Source of the DNA: Cyclobacterium plantarum | GTDB lineage: Bacteria; Bacteroidota; Bacteroidia; Cytophagales; Cyclobacteriaceae | Direction: 5' to 3' | Assembly: GCF_011290685.1 (NCBI RefSeq) | Contig: NZ_JAANYN010000010.1 | Location: forward strand, 124,001 to 188,000 | DNA length: 64,000 nucleotides | In this document: positions 47,101 through 56,113 of the stretch, one piece after another | Layout: every line of letters starts with the position of its first letter | How positions within the stretch are numbered: the stretch's first letter is position 1 | Notes under the pieces: model-generated | The model's database searches: none | What the model saw: only the letters and a program-made list of their open reading frames with translations | Told to the model about the DNA's origin: nothing | Made by a program: the position numbers and the translations under genes

Positions 47101-47410
47101 TTTCGGTAATGTCCTCAAATCTAAAATTACCTTTATTCAGATACAATTTGCTTGCCATCATGTTTCCCGTGAAGTAAATATCCGGCAAACTGTCATTATT
47201 GATATCTCCTATCGCCAGGCCCCCTCCCTGGTAAAAATAACCATAGGTCAGTACATTGAATTCATCCGATTCCCGGACCAGGTTTTTGAATTCCACTCCA
47301 GTGGTACCGGAAGACAGTTCTGAAAACAAGGCATTTGGGTTTTCCCTTTTGCATGAAAATCCAATCAACAAAAGAAACAGAAATAAGGAAAACCGGGATA
47401 GATAGATCAT
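44105..47410 (-). CDS. FG-GAP/VCBS repeat lipoprotein with ASPIC/UnbV domains
   Basis: An 1101-residue exported protein; the signal ends LIGFSCKR, a lipobox. Many FG-GAP/VCBS-type repeats with calcium-like loops (DxDNDGDLDxF, DINNDSLPDIYF, DVNGDGLLDIYV) form beta-propellers. One ASPIC/UnbV domain is readable (about 510-585, GIGSKVVVHAGG ... WWPGAAYQ). Such giants follow SusCD genes in many Bacteroidota and are thought to be surface proteins, role unknown. It is 78 bp after susD, separated by a terminator. Confidence 0.87.
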   Translation of the reverse strand: MIYLSRFSLFLFLLLIGFSCKRENPNALFSELSSGTTGVEFKNLVRESDEFNVLTYGYFYQGGGLAIGDINNDSLPDIYFTGNMMASKLYLNKGNFRFEDITEKAGVAAAGLWNTGTTMADVNGDGLLDIYVCRSAANDPDNRKNLLFINQGDLTFREAAAEFGLDDPGYSTQASFFDYDNDGDLDMFLLNHSTQEYAGFSRIDGSYKKRTGAFLGDKLYRNDQNRFTDVTRESGIIDNVLGFGLAVTVSDFNDDGWLDIYVSNDYNEEDYLYFNQQDGTFEEVVREHMGHVSLFSMGADAADMNNDLLPDLLTMDMMPEYNFNQKSILGPENYDKYRELLNKGFHAQSMRNMFQLNKGAGNFIELGHYSGIAHSDWSWAVLAADFDNDGWKDVFISNGYARNYLDMDFLNYMVSERIKSNQSGKEEALTELIDKMPPIYVRNYLYHNQGDLTFKNMARDWGLDKETVSNASAYADLDGDGDLDLIVCHTNDAVSIYRNNSERLFDHAYLKVRLDGMGNNTSGIGSKVVVHAGGQSFLQEMIPVRGYQSSVDHELVFGLGNQNRVDSLEVWWPGAAYQVLRDLEVNQTILLDQREAGAKPLDRQTNEKWLVEVDNALGLDFIHQESNFLDFTQDRLMPNTMGSLGPKMAIADVDGDGLQDLFIGGGKDQAGKLFVQDRKGNFSASRQIALQEDSLATDTDAVWLDANGDNFPDLYVVSGGIDFSENHPAYQDRLYLNDGEGNLIRSEDALPEMLFSGSAVTVADINEDGFPDLFVGGRYLPGRYPEAPRSYLLLNDGKGHFQDVTAQYSNELLAPGLVSDACFADTDGDGKVELVLAGEWMGIQVYKLEGGRFELTQKELSERTKGWWLSLHVKDMDGDGDVDILAGNYGKNTVYQASHEQPMQVIYKDFDNNGRNDPILTYYKADTNAFAFSRDEMIGQLPMMKGKFPDYRSFAQADVSEILEALGMVEADTLAAFRLKSLFLENDGEGRFTEKLLPESIQFSPLYAVQKARVPGQANPVLFTGGNLSKTRVSTGRLDANPGFVYAMDDAETWRLLPHINSGLHIPGEVRDIKELQVQGKQYFVFAQNDGKIRVFTSRNK

Positions 47411-47434
47411 GACTTGGCAATTTGATATAAAACT

Positions 47435-47466
47435 AAAAAAAGTGCCGCTATTGACGGCACTTTTTT
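47435..47466. terminator. Terminator after the SusCD pair
   Basis: GTGCCG and CGGCAC with a 7-nt loop, flanked on both sides by runs of seven A and six or seven T, so usable in both directions. On the minus strand it closes the SusCD transcript before the FG-GAP gene. Confidence 0.8.
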
Positions 47467-47488
47467 ATGAAAGAAATATAATGAAAGC

Positions 47489-49111
47489 TTACTCGGGCTT
47501 GGCATCCCACCAAAGCTTGGTGCCGTTGGAATTGCCTCCCCTACTGGTCAGCTCAGGTAGCTGTTCTGCCGCCGTCACTGCCTCGTTGTTGTTGTCGTAT
47601 TCCCCTTGTACGAATATCAACCTGGGCATTACTTCATCTGCGGGAACATCTTCATTGTCAGAATTCAATCTGGGATAAGGAGTTGGGTAATTGGTCCTTC
47701 TCAGTTCAGCCCATGCTTCCCAGCCGTCAGGATAAATAGCAACCCACTTTTGGGTACAAATTTGCTCCAGTTGCTGCTCCTTGGTACCTCCAGTCAAAAA
47801 TGCCACAGGCACATTTGAATTTGGACCCAAATTCCATTCCGGTTTACCCGGAAATGTTACCGGCTTAGGAGTATTGTCACTGTTGATATAAGCCTGTATG
47901 GCTGCAGGCTCAGCACCAATTCTAGGCTCAGACATGGACAGTTCAATTCCCTTTTCATAAAATTCCTGTGCCGAGCCGCCCATTGCCCAACCTTCAAGGG
48001 CACCTTCAGCCAGTAAAAACTGAACCTCTGCAGCACTTAGCACTCTCCAGGGCTCTCCGGCAGCACTACCTCCGCGTCCTTCATTCAGAAAGATAACTCC
48101 CATATCAGAGTGTGCATCATTCCAACCAGTTTCACCCAAATCCTCACGAGAAAGACCATTTCTAAGGCCTTTGTAGGGCTGTCCTTCACCTGATTCCTGG
48201 TAATCCACGGTTTCGCTGAAATAAACGCCGGTACGGGGATCATCATAACCTACCATCACACTTTCCATCAAAGCACTCATACGGAATTCACCCCAGTTGG
48301 TGATGATCCAGTAAGGATTTCTGGACTGAACAGTAGTGTTGATAAAAGCACTGTCATCATTGGACTCCATTACGCCATCAGCTACTGCTTTTTCAGCTTC
48401 TGTTTTGGAAAGGGCAGGATCTATATATTTTACCCTCATGGCCAATCGCAATCTCAGAGAATTGGCATAAGTCAACCACTTGTCCGCTGAGCCACCGAAA
48501 ATCTGGTCATGACCCACAAAGGCAGATCCTCCGGTATTTTGCTTCAACACAGCCACTGCTTCGTCCAATACGGTAAACAAATCCCTGTATACCTCCTCCT
48601 GGGAATCATAAGGTACGGTGGTCTCTCCGTTTCCGAATGAGGAATAAATGATTGGTCCCCAGTAATCGGAAATCCTGTGATAGGCATTCACCTTCCATAC
48701 TTTGATAAAAGCATTTTCCAGGGGCAGTTCGTTTTCTTCAGTAAACTCCTCCACAAACTGTATGACAGGAGCTGCTTGTCCATAGAAGTAATTCCATGCG
48801 CCATTGGACCAACCTCCAACCTGTATGTGCCTGTCAGAGTCAAAGTTCACCTGGGTGGTCGCAAAATATTGGGCATACAAATCAGCAAACAAACTTTGGG
48901 CGGTCTGAAAGCCTGCGGTGCTACCTCCCGGGGCAAGGTACATGGCCCTTCCCTGGGCATTGGCAAACGCCTGACCCAACAAACCAATATCCAAATTGGA
49001 TGCTACAATGGCATTGGGCTGGGTATTCAACTCTTCAAAGTTTTCCGTACAAGCACCCAAAGAAAGGCCTGCCAGGGATAAACCCATCGCTATTTTAGAT
49101 ATCTTCATCAT
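47489..49111 (-). CDS. SusD/RagB family nutrient-binding outer-membrane lipoprotein
   Basis: A 540-residue surface lipoprotein: signal ending LSLGACTENFEELNTQPN, typical for the SusD-like type. SusD proteins cap the SusC channel and bind its substrate. Tetratricopeptide-like helices and the C-terminal KWVAIYPDGWEAWAELRRTNYP segment are as in the family. Gene 10 bp after susC, one operon. Substrate cannot be read; the surrounding enzymes suggest an amino sugar or N-acyl compound. Confidence 0.92.
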   Translation of the reverse strand: MMKISKIAMGLSLAGLSLGACTENFEELNTQPNAIVASNLDIGLLGQAFANAQGRAMYLAPGGSTAGFQTAQSLFADLYAQYFATTQVNFDSDRHIQVGGWSNGAWNYFYGQAAPVIQFVEEFTEENELPLENAFIKVWKVNAYHRISDYWGPIIYSSFGNGETTVPYDSQEEVYRDLFTVLDEAVAVLKQNTGGSAFVGHDQIFGGSADKWLTYANSLRLRLAMRVKYIDPALSKTEAEKAVADGVMESNDDSAFINTTVQSRNPYWIITNWGEFRMSALMESVMVGYDDPRTGVYFSETVDYQESGEGQPYKGLRNGLSREDLGETGWNDAHSDMGVIFLNEGRGGSAAGEPWRVLSAAEVQFLLAEGALEGWAMGGSAQEFYEKGIELSMSEPRIGAEPAAIQAYINSDNTPKPVTFPGKPEWNLGPNSNVPVAFLTGGTKEQQLEQICTQKWVAIYPDGWEAWAELRRTNYPTPYPRLNSDNEDVPADEVMPRLIFVQGEYDNNNEAVTAAEQLPELTSRGGNSNGTKLWWDAKPE

Positions 49112-49121
49112 TTTAATTTTT

Positions 49122-52100
49122 TTAAAATCCTAAATTAACATTGAAACCAAAGGATCTTGCCGTTGGAGGCCCGAAGGAATCAAATCCCTGAGCAGCAGCA
49201 GAAGTTCCTACCGTTACATCAGGATCGATATTCTTCGCTTCATTCAGGAAGAAAAACAAGTTCCTGGCCACAAAGTTGATGCTGACGCTATTTAAGGGCA
49301 GGCCTTCTAGTTTTGCTGCAGGAATGGTATAACCAATCACTGCTTCTCTTAGCCTCACATTGGTAGCAGAATAGGAGAATACCTCGCCGATTGGCGCATT
49401 TCTACCTCCCATGTTTACCCAAAATAGTTCTGCAGTGGTCTCGATATCATTGGGAACAAAAGTACCATCTTCTGTTTCCCTTACAGCGGTTTCATGTGCC
49501 ATGAAATTCTCTCCGAATATCAAGCCGCCTTCTCTTCCCTGCAAGGTCTCTTCCGTCATTCCATCTGCATAAATGATTGCATTGGTCAACGAAGCAATGC
49601 TACCTCCCTGACGGAAATCAATGGTGAAATTAGCCCGGAAGTTTTTGTAGTTGAATGAATTTTGGATACCACCCAGCCAGATAGGATTGTAATTGGCTAC
49701 ACGAACAGTAAATCCCGGAGTGGTCCTTGGAACCCCATTATCTCCAACGATTACCCTTCCCTGGTCATCTCTAAGATATCCCCTGGAATAAACTTCTCCA
49801 AACATTTTTCCTTCCTCAACCCTGAATTGTCTCAGGAAATCACTACCAACAACGATGCTTGGACGCTGGTCATTGATCTCATTGACCATTGATATATTTC
49901 GGGCAAAATTTGCCGTGATATTCCAGTTAAAATCAGCTTTTCGGATTGGAGTGATATTGAGCACAACCTCTATACCCTCATTCTGCACATCGCCGCCATT
50001 GGTGAAGAAACTGGAGGCTCCAGATCCTACCGGCAAGGCAACTGTGAACAGTTGGTTGAATGAATTGGTTTTGTAATAGGTGAAGTCAACGCCCAGACGA
50101 TTGTCCAGAAAGCGGAAATCACCACCCAATTCAATAGATTGTGTTGTCTCCGGAAGCAGGTTCTCATTAGGAAGGGTAGTACTTAAAGAAAGGTATCCTC
50201 CCAATCCACCCGCTGCAAATGCAGCAGTTCTTTGCAGCTGATAAGGGCTGGTATCGTTACCTACCTCTGCAAATGAACCCCTAACTTTGGCAAAAGTGAA
50301 CCATTCTGGAAATTGCACCAGATCAGATACCACGGCGTTCAACCCAACAGAAGGATAAAAGAAGGACCAATTGTCCTTCGGTAAAGTAGAAGACCAGTCA
50401 TTTCTGGCAGTAATGTCCAGGAATATGGCGTTTTTCCATGCCAGTTGGGCAAAGGAATACAGTGAATTTACATCCTTTGGTCCACCTACTCCATGGGTTG
50501 ATACTACCTGTTGGGTGTTCGTCAGTGCAAAGAAATTAGGAACAACCATGTTTTGACCCGTATTGGAGTTCAAAGATGAATTCCTGTTGATCCGGCTGTT
50601 ACCACCCGCATTGATATTGAAATACCAATCCTGGCTCAAGGTTTTTTCATAGCTGATCAGGAAGTCCGTATTGATCTCCATGTTTTCGGATTGGCCAATG
50701 GAATACCTGCCGTTTTGGGCGATGATATAACTGTCATTGTACAGTTTCTCTTCGCTGTTACCAAAAGAACGGTCAAGAGCAGCCCTACCCAGAACAGTCA
50801 GGCCTTCCGCCAGCTGGTAACTTAAGGAGGTAAAAGCCACAATCCTATCGGAAGTGTTCTTTCTCAGGTTTCGGTTGATGGTCCAGTAAGGGTTGGCTCC
50901 ACCGTTTGATCCCGGATTGAAATAATTCTGCCTCAATAAGCCTGAAGCGTTGGTAAATTCGAATCTGGAAATATCCTCCGTGGTAATATTCCTGGGCAAG
51001 CGCATGATATGCCTGTTGGGGTTGGAGAAGTTTTCTCCCTGCGCCAATTGATTATCTATGTCCTGCCGGATATAATTGACTTTAGAATCCAGTGTTAACT
51101 TTTCTGACAATTTATTCGTCAACCTCAGGTTAATACTGTGCCTGCCCAAAGCATTGCCTGGTACAACACCTGCAGCATCTGTGTAAGTATAGGAGAAATA
51201 AGTTTGATTTCTCTCATTACCTCCGGTGATAGCCAGCGTGGTCGCCAGATTATGTCCGGTCTGATAAAAATCACTGATGTTGTCAGGTTGTGGAGAAAAT
51301 GAATAGGTATCATTCGGCCTGTTAGGGTCCGGAGACCAATGTGCTACGGAAGAACCATCCATTCTGGGACCCCATGAAAATTCCGACCCTGGAGCATAGT
51401 TGCCGTTGCTTCCCTGACCATATACATTTTGAAAATTGGCCAGGATCAGGGGCTGATCAAACATATACGATGTATTCACACTCACCTGAAAACCACCTTC
51501 GCGGCCTCTTTTGGTGTTCACCACAATCGCACCGTTATTTGCCCGGCTTCCGTAAAGGGCGGCCGCATTTGGCCCCTTCAGTACGTTGATGCTCTCTATA
51601 TCGTCGGGATTCAGGTTTTCGATTCCATTTGCAGGTACACCATCCACAATATAGAGGGGCTGGCTGTCTCCACTGATGGAACGATTACCTCTCAATACTA
51701 CGCGAGTGCCTCCACCAACACCACTACCTGAGCGGTTAATGGACAATCCGGCCACTTTACCCGAAAGCGAGTTCATCACATTAAGCTCTCTGGCTTCAGA
51801 AAGCTCCTGAGTACTCACATCCTGTACCGTATAAGTAAGGGCTTTCTTCTCTCTTTCCAATCCAAAGGCAGTGACCACTACTTCAGATAGTGCCTCCAAT
51901 TCAGAAGAAAGGGAAACATTTATCTCACTGTTGTTGCCAACAACTCTTTCCTGCGAGGCATATCCCAAATAGGAAAATACCAACACTGATTGCGCATCGG
52001 GAACACTAATACTATATTGCCCATCAATATCCGTGATGGTACCCGTATTGGTCCCTTTAATCAATATACTGACACCCGGTAAGGGAGAATCAGCATCTTC

Positions 52101-52190
52101 ATCGGTCACGGTGCCCGTAACCGTTCTTTCCTGTGCCATGCCTTGAAAGGCAAATAGAGCCAGGAATAAAACTAGTAAACTTTTTTTCAT
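49122..52190 (-). CDS. SusC/RagA family TonB-linked outer-membrane transporter
   Basis: A 1022-residue outer-membrane receptor. Signal peptide (1-19, ending GMAQ), carboxypeptidase-D-like domain (TVTGTVTDEDADSPLPGVSI), the SusC-type plug region EVVVTAFGLEREKKAL, the plug (ISGDSQPLYIVDGVPANGIE) and a long beta barrel ending in an aromatic residue (FGFNVNLGF). It imports nutrients with TonB energy. Followed by susD, typical SusCD. No sigma/anti-sigma pair is adjacent. Confidence 0.94.
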   Translation of the reverse strand: MKKSLLVLFLALFAFQGMAQERTVTGTVTDEDADSPLPGVSILIKGTNTGTITDIDGQYSISVPDAQSVLVFSYLGYASQERVVGNNSEINVSLSSELEALSEVVVTAFGLEREKKALTYTVQDVSTQELSEARELNVMNSLSGKVAGLSINRSGSGVGGGTRVVLRGNRSISGDSQPLYIVDGVPANGIENLNPDDIESINVLKGPNAAALYGSRANNGAIVVNTKRGREGGFQVSVNTSYMFDQPLILANFQNVYGQGSNGNYAPGSEFSWGPRMDGSSVAHWSPDPNRPNDTYSFSPQPDNISDFYQTGHNLATTLAITGGNERNQTYFSYTYTDAAGVVPGNALGRHSINLRLTNKLSEKLTLDSKVNYIRQDIDNQLAQGENFSNPNRHIMRLPRNITTEDISRFEFTNASGLLRQNYFNPGSNGGANPYWTINRNLRKNTSDRIVAFTSLSYQLAEGLTVLGRAALDRSFGNSEEKLYNDSYIIAQNGRYSIGQSENMEINTDFLISYEKTLSQDWYFNINAGGNSRINRNSSLNSNTGQNMVVPNFFALTNTQQVVSTHGVGGPKDVNSLYSFAQLAWKNAIFLDITARNDWSSTLPKDNWSFFYPSVGLNAVVSDLVQFPEWFTFAKVRGSFAEVGNDTSPYQLQRTAAFAAGGLGGYLSLSTTLPNENLLPETTQSIELGGDFRFLDNRLGVDFTYYKTNSFNQLFTVALPVGSGASSFFTNGGDVQNEGIEVVLNITPIRKADFNWNITANFARNISMVNEINDQRPSIVVGSDFLRQFRVEEGKMFGEVYSRGYLRDDQGRVIVGDNGVPRTTPGFTVRVANYNPIWLGGIQNSFNYKNFRANFTIDFRQGGSIASLTNAIIYADGMTEETLQGREGGLIFGENFMAHETAVRETEDGTFVPNDIETTAELFWVNMGGRNAPIGEVFSYSATNVRLREAVIGYTIPAAKLEGLPLNSVSINFVARNLFFFLNEAKNIDPDVTVGTSAAAQGFDSFGPPTARSFGFNVNLGF

Positions 52191-52741
52191 AAGTAAATCA
52201 ACAATTTAATGGATTGGATTTTGGAGTTTTTTTCCAATGTTTAATTTTAACCATCACTGTCGGAAATCAACAGTACCTTCCGAACTATTCCGGAGCAACC
52301 AAATTAAGAAATCGCTTCATTTTGTTTATGATATCAAACTTTTGAAATACGTTATCGGGTCATACCTATTCTTAATTAATCCGTTAGGTTGGTTAGGTTG
52401 GGGAGATTTTAGGGCTAATATTAGGAATAATTTATTTCCAAAGCAACCCTATTATCTTTGAATTAAATTTTTTAGTTCATGCCAAAGCAAAAAGTAAAAA
52501 ATAGCAAAACCTTTCAATAATAGATTAAAAAAATGATTTACTGTTTTTAAGAATTTTGTCGAATAATATGAAGTAAAATGATGAAAAACTTTTTATTTAT
52601 ATTGAGGCAATTGCACTAATTTTTAATTGTAAAACTTCTAGAAGTCACTTTAATATTTTAACTTTTTATCTTTTTACACTACCATCTATTGTTAAAATGA
52701 AAGCTTTTCGTTAATTATCCTCGAAAATCTACTAATAACCA
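52191..52741. other. Intergenic region, 551 bp, between divergent susC and set B
   Basis: Holds a TATCTTTG -7-like box on the plus strand (52453-52460) without a -33 partner, a 12-bp palindrome ACTTCTAGAAGT (52634-52645) and two tandem GTTAGGTTG copies (52383-52400). It is very A/T rich. No coding frame or RNA gene was seen. It should carry the promoters of both operons. Confidence 0.5.
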
Positions 52742-54496
52742 ATGAATCGCATCTGTTTACCGTCCATCTGCAGTTTCGTCCTTTCAGCCGTTTTAATTAT
52801 TCTTTTTTATTCCTGTCAAAGCAGAGATTCTTTACCGCATCCCGATCCGGAAAATGGAGGCCTTTCTTTACCCGGGGGTTTCGGAGCCCTGGTAGTAATA
52901 GATAGTATAGGAAAGGGCAGGCATATAGCGGTCAACGAAAATGGCGACATCTATGTAAAATTGAGATATGCGAAAGGTATGGGCAGCAATGTGGCCCTAA
53001 GGGATACCACTTGGGATGGCAAAGCAGATATCATCAGGTATTTTGGGGATTATGAAGACGAAGGCAGTCTGGCAAATGGAATGCGAATCCATGATGGTTA
53101 CCTGTATTATAGTTCTGCCAGGGTAGTCTACAGAAATAAACTGACCCCAGGGCAACTGATACCTGACAGTCCAATGGAAGTGGTGCTTACTGATGATCAT
53201 GAACACGGTATTCACTGGCACATCACCAAACCTGTATCTTTTGATCAGGAAGGGAATTTATATGTCCCATTTGGAAGTCCCTCAAACGCCTGCCAGGATT
53301 TGGAAAACAAACCCGGTGGCATTCCCGGATCCCAGGGACTGGATCCCTGTCCCGAACTGATCGAACATGGAGGAGTCTGGAAATTTCCTAAGGATAAAAT
53401 GGGAATGACCCAGAAAGATGGTGAATTGTTTGCCACGGGGATCCGAAGTGTTGTGGCCATGGACTACAACCCGGTAGACAATCACATTTATGTGGTGATG
53501 CATGGTAGAGATAACCTGCATTTGCTTTACCCTGAAACCTTCTCTCCCTGGGAAAGTGCTGTTTTGCCTTCAGAAGAGTTTATCAAAGTAAGCCAGGGAG
53601 CAGACTATGGCTGGCCCTATTGTTACTATGACCAGATCAAAAAGAAAAAGGTCCTTGCCCCTGAGTACGGAGGGGATGGTGAAATGGTAGGCAGGTGTGC
53701 TGGTATGGACGATCCGGTCATGGGCTTACCTGGCCACTGGGCTCCCAATGACTTGTTGTTTTATACGGGAGATCAATTTCCCGAACGGTATAAAAACGGC
53801 GCTTTTATCGCCTTTCATGGTTCCACCAACCGGTCTCCATACCAACAATCAGGTTATTTTGTCGCCTTTATACCCTTTCATAACGGGCAGGCAGCTGGAG
53901 ATTGGGAAGTCTTTGCCAATGGTTTTGCGGGAAAAGAACTTATTGTCAATACCAATGATGCTGCATTCAGGCCTATGGGTCTGGCGCAAGGACCTGATGG
54001 TTCATTGTATGTCTCTGATTCAAGAGTAGGCAAAATCTGGCGTATTTTGTTTACAGGAGAAAAGGCCTCATTTGGAAAAGGTGAACTGGAAAAAATGGAA
54101 GCACAAAAATTAGTAGCCAATATCCGCAACCCCCATCCCGAAGAAGATAACCTGGATAAAGGTCAACTTCCTGAAGGTAAAAAGGTATACAATACCTATT
54201 GCTCTCCCTGTCACCAAAGAGATGGCAACGGAGCAACAGGCAGGATACCCGGTCTCAGACAAACGGACTGGGTTACAGGAAGCAAAAAACGGCTGATCCA
54301 ATTGGTACTGGAAGGCCTGGAGGGAGAAATAGAAGTCAATGGAGAATGGTATGACAATGTAATGCCGGCCCATCAATTTTTAAGCGATGATCAAGTTTCA
54401 GAAGTATTGACCTTCATAAGGCAGAATTTCGACAATAAGGCTTCGGCTGTTTCAAAAGAAGATGTAGCAAATATCAGGGCTGAAATTTCAAACTAA
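52742..54496 (+). CDS. PQQ-type sugar dehydrogenase-like / cytochrome c fusion lipoprotein (set B)
   Basis: A 584-residue paralogue of the protein at 29942. Signal ends LFYSCQSR (lipoprotein). The propeller (HIAVNENGDIYVKL, MHGRDNLHLLYPETF, GPDGSLYVSDS) spans about 40-440; the cytochrome c has CSPCH at 487-491 and the axial methionine in NVMPAHQFLSD. Same order of blocks and near-identical motifs show a duplication. It ends overlapping the convergent Nramp-like gene by 9 bp, so it is separated from the rest of set B. Confidence 0.87.
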   Translation: MNRICLPSICSFVLSAVLIILFYSCQSRDSLPHPDPENGGLSLPGGFGALVVIDSIGKGRHIAVNENGDIYVKLRYAKGMGSNVALRDTTWDGKADIIRYFGDYEDEGSLANGMRIHDGYLYYSSARVVYRNKLTPGQLIPDSPMEVVLTDDHEHGIHWHITKPVSFDQEGNLYVPFGSPSNACQDLENKPGGIPGSQGLDPCPELIEHGGVWKFPKDKMGMTQKDGELFATGIRSVVAMDYNPVDNHIYVVMHGRDNLHLLYPETFSPWESAVLPSEEFIKVSQGADYGWPYCYYDQIKKKKVLAPEYGGDGEMVGRCAGMDDPVMGLPGHWAPNDLLFYTGDQFPERYKNGAFIAFHGSTNRSPYQQSGYFVAFIPFHNGQAAGDWEVFANGFAGKELIVNTNDAAFRPMGLAQGPDGSLYVSDSRVGKIWRILFTGEKASFGKGELEKMEAQKLVANIRNPHPEEDNLDKGQLPEGKKVYNTYCSPCHQRDGNGATGRIPGLRQTDWVTGSKKRLIQLVLEGLEGEIEVNGEWYDNVMPAHQFLSDDQVSEVLTFIRQNFDNKASAVSKEDVANIRAEISN

Positions 54497-55768
54497 CTCT
54501 ATTAAGGCCAGAGCCCCTGTGTAGGAGATGATACAGGCAAATATAAAGGCGGTAATTAACCCAATATTCAACCAGAACCCCGCTTTTTGCTCACCCATCA
54601 ACGCTTTTTGATTTACCAGGTATAGTATACAGGCGATAACCAAAGGTAGAACGAAAACCGCAGCCACCTGGGTCAATATTTGAGCAAATATGGGATTGGC
54701 TCCTAAAGCAGGAACTGTCAAACCAACCAGACAAGCCACTCCCGTCAAAACCTTAAAACGGGTAGATCGGATGTCTAGCTCCCCTTCTTTATAATCTGCC
54801 ACCAGTAGCGGGGCCACCATTAGGATTGGGAAAACAGAGGACAGCCCTGCGCTCAATGCTCCGGTCATAAACAAAGCTACAGCAAATTTACCTGCAACGG
54901 GCTCCAGGATATAAACCATGTCCATTACTTTTTCTATGGTTTTGCCATCTGCATAAAGTGCCCCTGTTGCCGCAGCCATGATCGAAAGATTAATTACCAA
55001 CATTAAAATTGCGCCGGTCAGCGCATCGTTTGATTGTTCCCGTGTATGGGAAGGTCCCCATCCCTTACCTTTCATCAACAGAGGCCGCACCACAAAGGTT
55101 GGGGCTGCCATTGTCGTTCCTACAAAAGCTGCCACCAACAACCTCCCCCCTGGCACATCTGGCACGGAGGGGACAAGCCCTTTAACCATCTGCGCCGGAT
55201 CAGGCAGTACCACAAACATGGAAATGATAAAAGAAATACCCATAATGGTCACAAAGACGATCAATACCTTTTCAAAAAAAGAATACTGCCCTACCCACAA
55301 CAGGGAATACATCAGCAGGATCAGCACGATAGCGATACCCAATACCGGCCAATAGGAGTCGCCGGATAAGCCCGGGAAAAACATGATCACCATTTCATAG
55401 ATGGCATTGGCACTTAACCCCAGGATTCCGGATAACGAGTTCCACTGAGCCAGAATTATCCCTCCCACAACCAGATAAGCGATCCACTTTCCTCCTTTCA
55501 ATTTTGTCTTAAAGCTATAAATGGACGTTTGACCAGTAACAACGGCATACCTACCGTAAGCTTCCATTAGCACCCAGGAAAAAATGCAACTTAGCACCAG
55601 CACCCAAAGCAACTGCATGCCGAACTCGCTCCCGGCCTTGGCCATAGAAGTTACACTTCCGGTACCTATCGTATAGCCGATACAAAAAATACCCGGCCCA
55701 ATGCCCAGCATCCAAAGCCAGATTTTTTGCAATAAGTTAGTATTCGGAGTTTTATTCGCCTTGTTCAT
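54488..55768 (-). CDS. Divergent Nramp-family transporter
   Basis: A 426-residue inner-membrane protein with about eleven helices and the Nramp-like start GPGIFCIGYTIGTGSVTSM. The metal motif DPGN of helix 1 is here GTGS (35-38), and the MPHN of helix 6 appears replaced by APTF. The canonical ligands for Mn/Fe are therefore missing, so a different substrate is likely. It lies inside set B on the opposite strand; the gene overlaps the end of the dehydrogenase by 9 bp. Family call by overall pattern, substrate unknown. Confidence 0.75.
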   Translation of the reverse strand: MNKANKTPNTNLLQKIWLWMLGIGPGIFCIGYTIGTGSVTSMAKAGSEFGMQLLWVLVLSCIFSWVLMEAYGRYAVVTGQTSIYSFKTKLKGGKWIAYLVVGGIILAQWNSLSGILGLSANAIYEMVIMFFPGLSGDSYWPVLGIAIVLILLMYSLLWVGQYSFFEKVLIVFVTIMGISFIISMFVVLPDPAQMVKGLVPSVPDVPGGRLLVAAFVGTTMAAPTFVVRPLLMKGKGWGPSHTREQSNDALTGAILMLVINLSIMAAATGALYADGKTIEKVMDMVYILEPVAGKFAVALFMTGALSAGLSSVFPILMVAPLLVADYKEGELDIRSTRFKVLTGVACLVGLTVPALGANPIFAQILTQVAAVFVLPLVIACILYLVNQKALMGEQKAGFWLNIGLITAFIFACIISYTGALALIELV

Positions 55769-56113
55769 AGTTTAACGGAAGAATATGATTTAGCAGGTCG
55801 TTAATTTGACTATTTTTCTCCTCAATAAAAAGGAAATGCATGGTTTACCGAACTTTTAATAAAACAGGGCTTTGTAAAAACAATTTTTTTTACAATATTT
55901 CCGTAAATACCTGGTGAAAACCCTGCTTTATTTGACCGGTTCCTGACGGATATTTGAACAACCTCAAATTTTGAGAGAAGTCAGGACACAAAAATAGAAT
56001 CGGCTATGTGAGGCCTCATGAAAAGCTGATATAGCTCAAAAGATACAGGGGATTATCCATAGGATGAGACTTTCCTTTGCACTAATTTAACCTACATACA
56101 TTTATCTCTGACC
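55769..56113. other. Intergenic region, 345 bp, with an AT-rich dyad
   Basis: Divergent gap between the Nramp-like gene and the set B amidohydrolases. TTGTAAAAA (55872-55880) and TTTTTACAA (55887-55895) are exact complements around 6 nt, a possible operator. No consensus promoter, RNA gene or coding frame was seen. Confidence 0.45.

Noticed and set aside
52383-52400. Two tandem copies of GTTAGGTTG
   Set aside because: Only two units; no evidence of function.
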